Shown here: positions 5,733 to 6,426 of the stretch, piece by piece | Numbering within the stretch: the stretch's first letter is position 1 | Layout: the number at the start of each line of letters is the position of its first letter | NCBI GenBank assembly: GCA_011042755.1 | Contig: DRBY01000042.1 | Span: 1-6,426 of the forward strand | Length of the DNA stretch: 6,426 bases | Direction of reading: 5' to 3' | Origin: Thermoproteota archaeon | GTDB taxonomy: Archaea; Thermoproteota; Korarchaeia; Korarchaeales; Korarchaeaceae | The notes under the pieces: model-generated | The model's input: only the letters and a program-made list of their open reading frames with translations | Databases searched by the model: none | What the model was told of the DNA's origin: nothing | Translations under genes and position numbers: made by a program

Positions 5733-6426
5733 CTACAGCGAGGCGAGCCAAGACCTGTACTCGGCGAACAGCTTCTGCTCCTCAGCCAGCCACCTCTCAA
5801 AGCCGTCTGGGGACTCTGGGTAGTTCAGGTACATCTCCACGGCCTTGTCCATGTACTCCTTCACCTTCAGGAGCTGCCTCAAGATTGAGGGCCTCCTCAG
5901 CAGCTTGAGGCCGGACGTGACCCTGCTCACGACCTCGGAGGCGAGTCTCCCCTTCGTGCCGATCTCGTACACATCCTTGCCAGATATCACTCCGCTGGAG
6001 ATGATGAAGTTCAGGTCGTCGTTGGTCAGCCTCTGGAGGTACATCCTCAGTATGTCGAGCCCGGCCTGCTTCGCTCCGTACACCTCATGGTACCTCTTGT
6101 GGTAACCCCAGAGACCGCTCAGGCTCGGGTCGTCTGCGGACAGGGCCTCTAAGATCGTCTCCGCGGCGGCCTTGGCGCTCAGCATGCTCGGCCCGATGCC
6201 CCCGCCGTGAATCGGGTTGGCGGCGCATATCGCGTCTCCCAGCGCCACGAAGCCGTTCCACACCATGCAGGGGACAGGCTTCCGCGAGGGGCCTAGCCCG
6301 CCGCCAGAGTGGATAACCCTCCTGATCTTGTACCGGGGCCTGAGGTGCTCGCTGTAGGCGTCCTTGGGGTTGGGGTTCCCCTCCTTCCACTGGACGCCAA
6401 TACCTAGGTTGATCAAGTTCCCTCCC
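5733..6426 (-). CDS. Geranylgeranyl reductase family flavoprotein (5' partial)
   Basis: The frame is open to the right edge, so the N-terminal FAD Rossmann half lies outside; a TTG at 6416 is an internal leucine, preceded in frame by Gly-Gly-Asn. Numbering from that codon, the visible 227 residues include LGIGVQ (4-9), a GGGLGPSRKP stretch (38-47) and the FAD-binding signature GFVALGDAICAANPIHGGGIGPSM (55-78), with GD at 60-61 contacting the flavin ribityl chain as in the para-hydroxybenzoate hydroxylase fold. A helical C-terminal tail follows. This pattern is typical of the archaeal geranylgeranyl reductases that hydrogenate the isoprenoid chains of membrane ether lipids or geranylgeranyl diphosphate, at the membrane face. 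About half of the usual 390-450 residues is present. Related electron-transfer flavoproteins of the FixC type share the motif and cannot be fully excluded. The gene ends at TAG 5733-5735, converging on the methyltransferase gene with an 79-base gap. Confidence 0.83.
   Translation of the reverse strand, partial: GGNLINLGIGVQWKEGNPNPKDAYSEHLRPRYKIRRVIHSGGGLGPSRKPVPCMVWNGFVALGDAICAANPIHGGGIGPSMLSAKAAAETILEALSADDPSLSGLWGYHKRYHEVYGAKQAGLDILRMYLQRLTNDDLNFIISSGVISGKDVYEIGTKGRLASEVVSRVTSGLKLLRRPSILRQLLKVKEYMDKAVEMYLNYPESPDGFERWLAEEQKLFAEYRSWLASL

Noticed and set aside
1..6426. CRISPR arrays, insertion sequences, integrase sites, rRNA or tRNA genes
   Set aside because: No regularly spaced repeats, no transposase-like frame, no terminal repeats with target duplications and no RNA gene core motifs were found on either strand.

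Overview
The window reads as chromosomal DNA from a thermophilic archaeon. The evidence is an archaeal-type topoisomerase IA with a Cys-rich tail, a geranylgeranyl-reductase-family flavoprotein of the kind used to saturate archaeal isoprenoid lipids, proteins with an archaeal type IV pilin/archaellin-like N-terminal helix, heavy use of AGG for arginine, ATG/GTG starts with GGTGA-type ribosome sites, and a probably leaderless mRNA. The GC-rich composition fits a member of the TACK group (for example Korarchaeota or a neighbouring lineage), but the sequence alone does not fix the phylum.

Layout: (1) 2-856, plus strand, the 3' part of a TIM-barrel, glycoside-hydrolase-like protein whose beginning lies outside the window. 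(2) 857-1136, a 280-base non-coding stretch with several possible hairpins and, at its end, the topA promoter. (3) 1137-3320, plus strand, complete topA (727 aa). (4) 3391-4554, minus strand, two adjacent pilin-like secreted or membrane-anchored proteins, convergent with topA. The upstream one has a leader peptide, two EF-hand-like loops and many cysteines. The downstream one begins at a GTG directly after the first gene's TGA, in the same reading frame. (5) 4555-4807, a divergent AT-rich promoter region that turns into a GC-rich hairpin-rich leader. It carries a 7-7-7 inverted repeat over a TATA-like element and a hairpin followed by five T just before the next start codon. (6) 4808-5653, plus strand, a class I SAM-dependent methyltransferase. 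(7) 5733-6426, minus strand, the C-terminal part of a geranylgeranyl reductase family protein that runs off the right edge.

The genes do not form one pathway. topA is a housekeeping replication/transcription gene, the reductase belongs to membrane-lipid or isoprenoid metabolism, and the two pilin-like genes form the only evident two-gene operon. The methyltransferase shares the divergent control region with the pilin-like pair, so co-regulation is possible but unproven. The points most worth a second look are the in-frame TGA/GTG junction between the pilin-like genes, the replacement of the near-universal active-site arginine by glycine next to the catalytic tyrosine of TopA, and the structured leader ahead of the methyltransferase.
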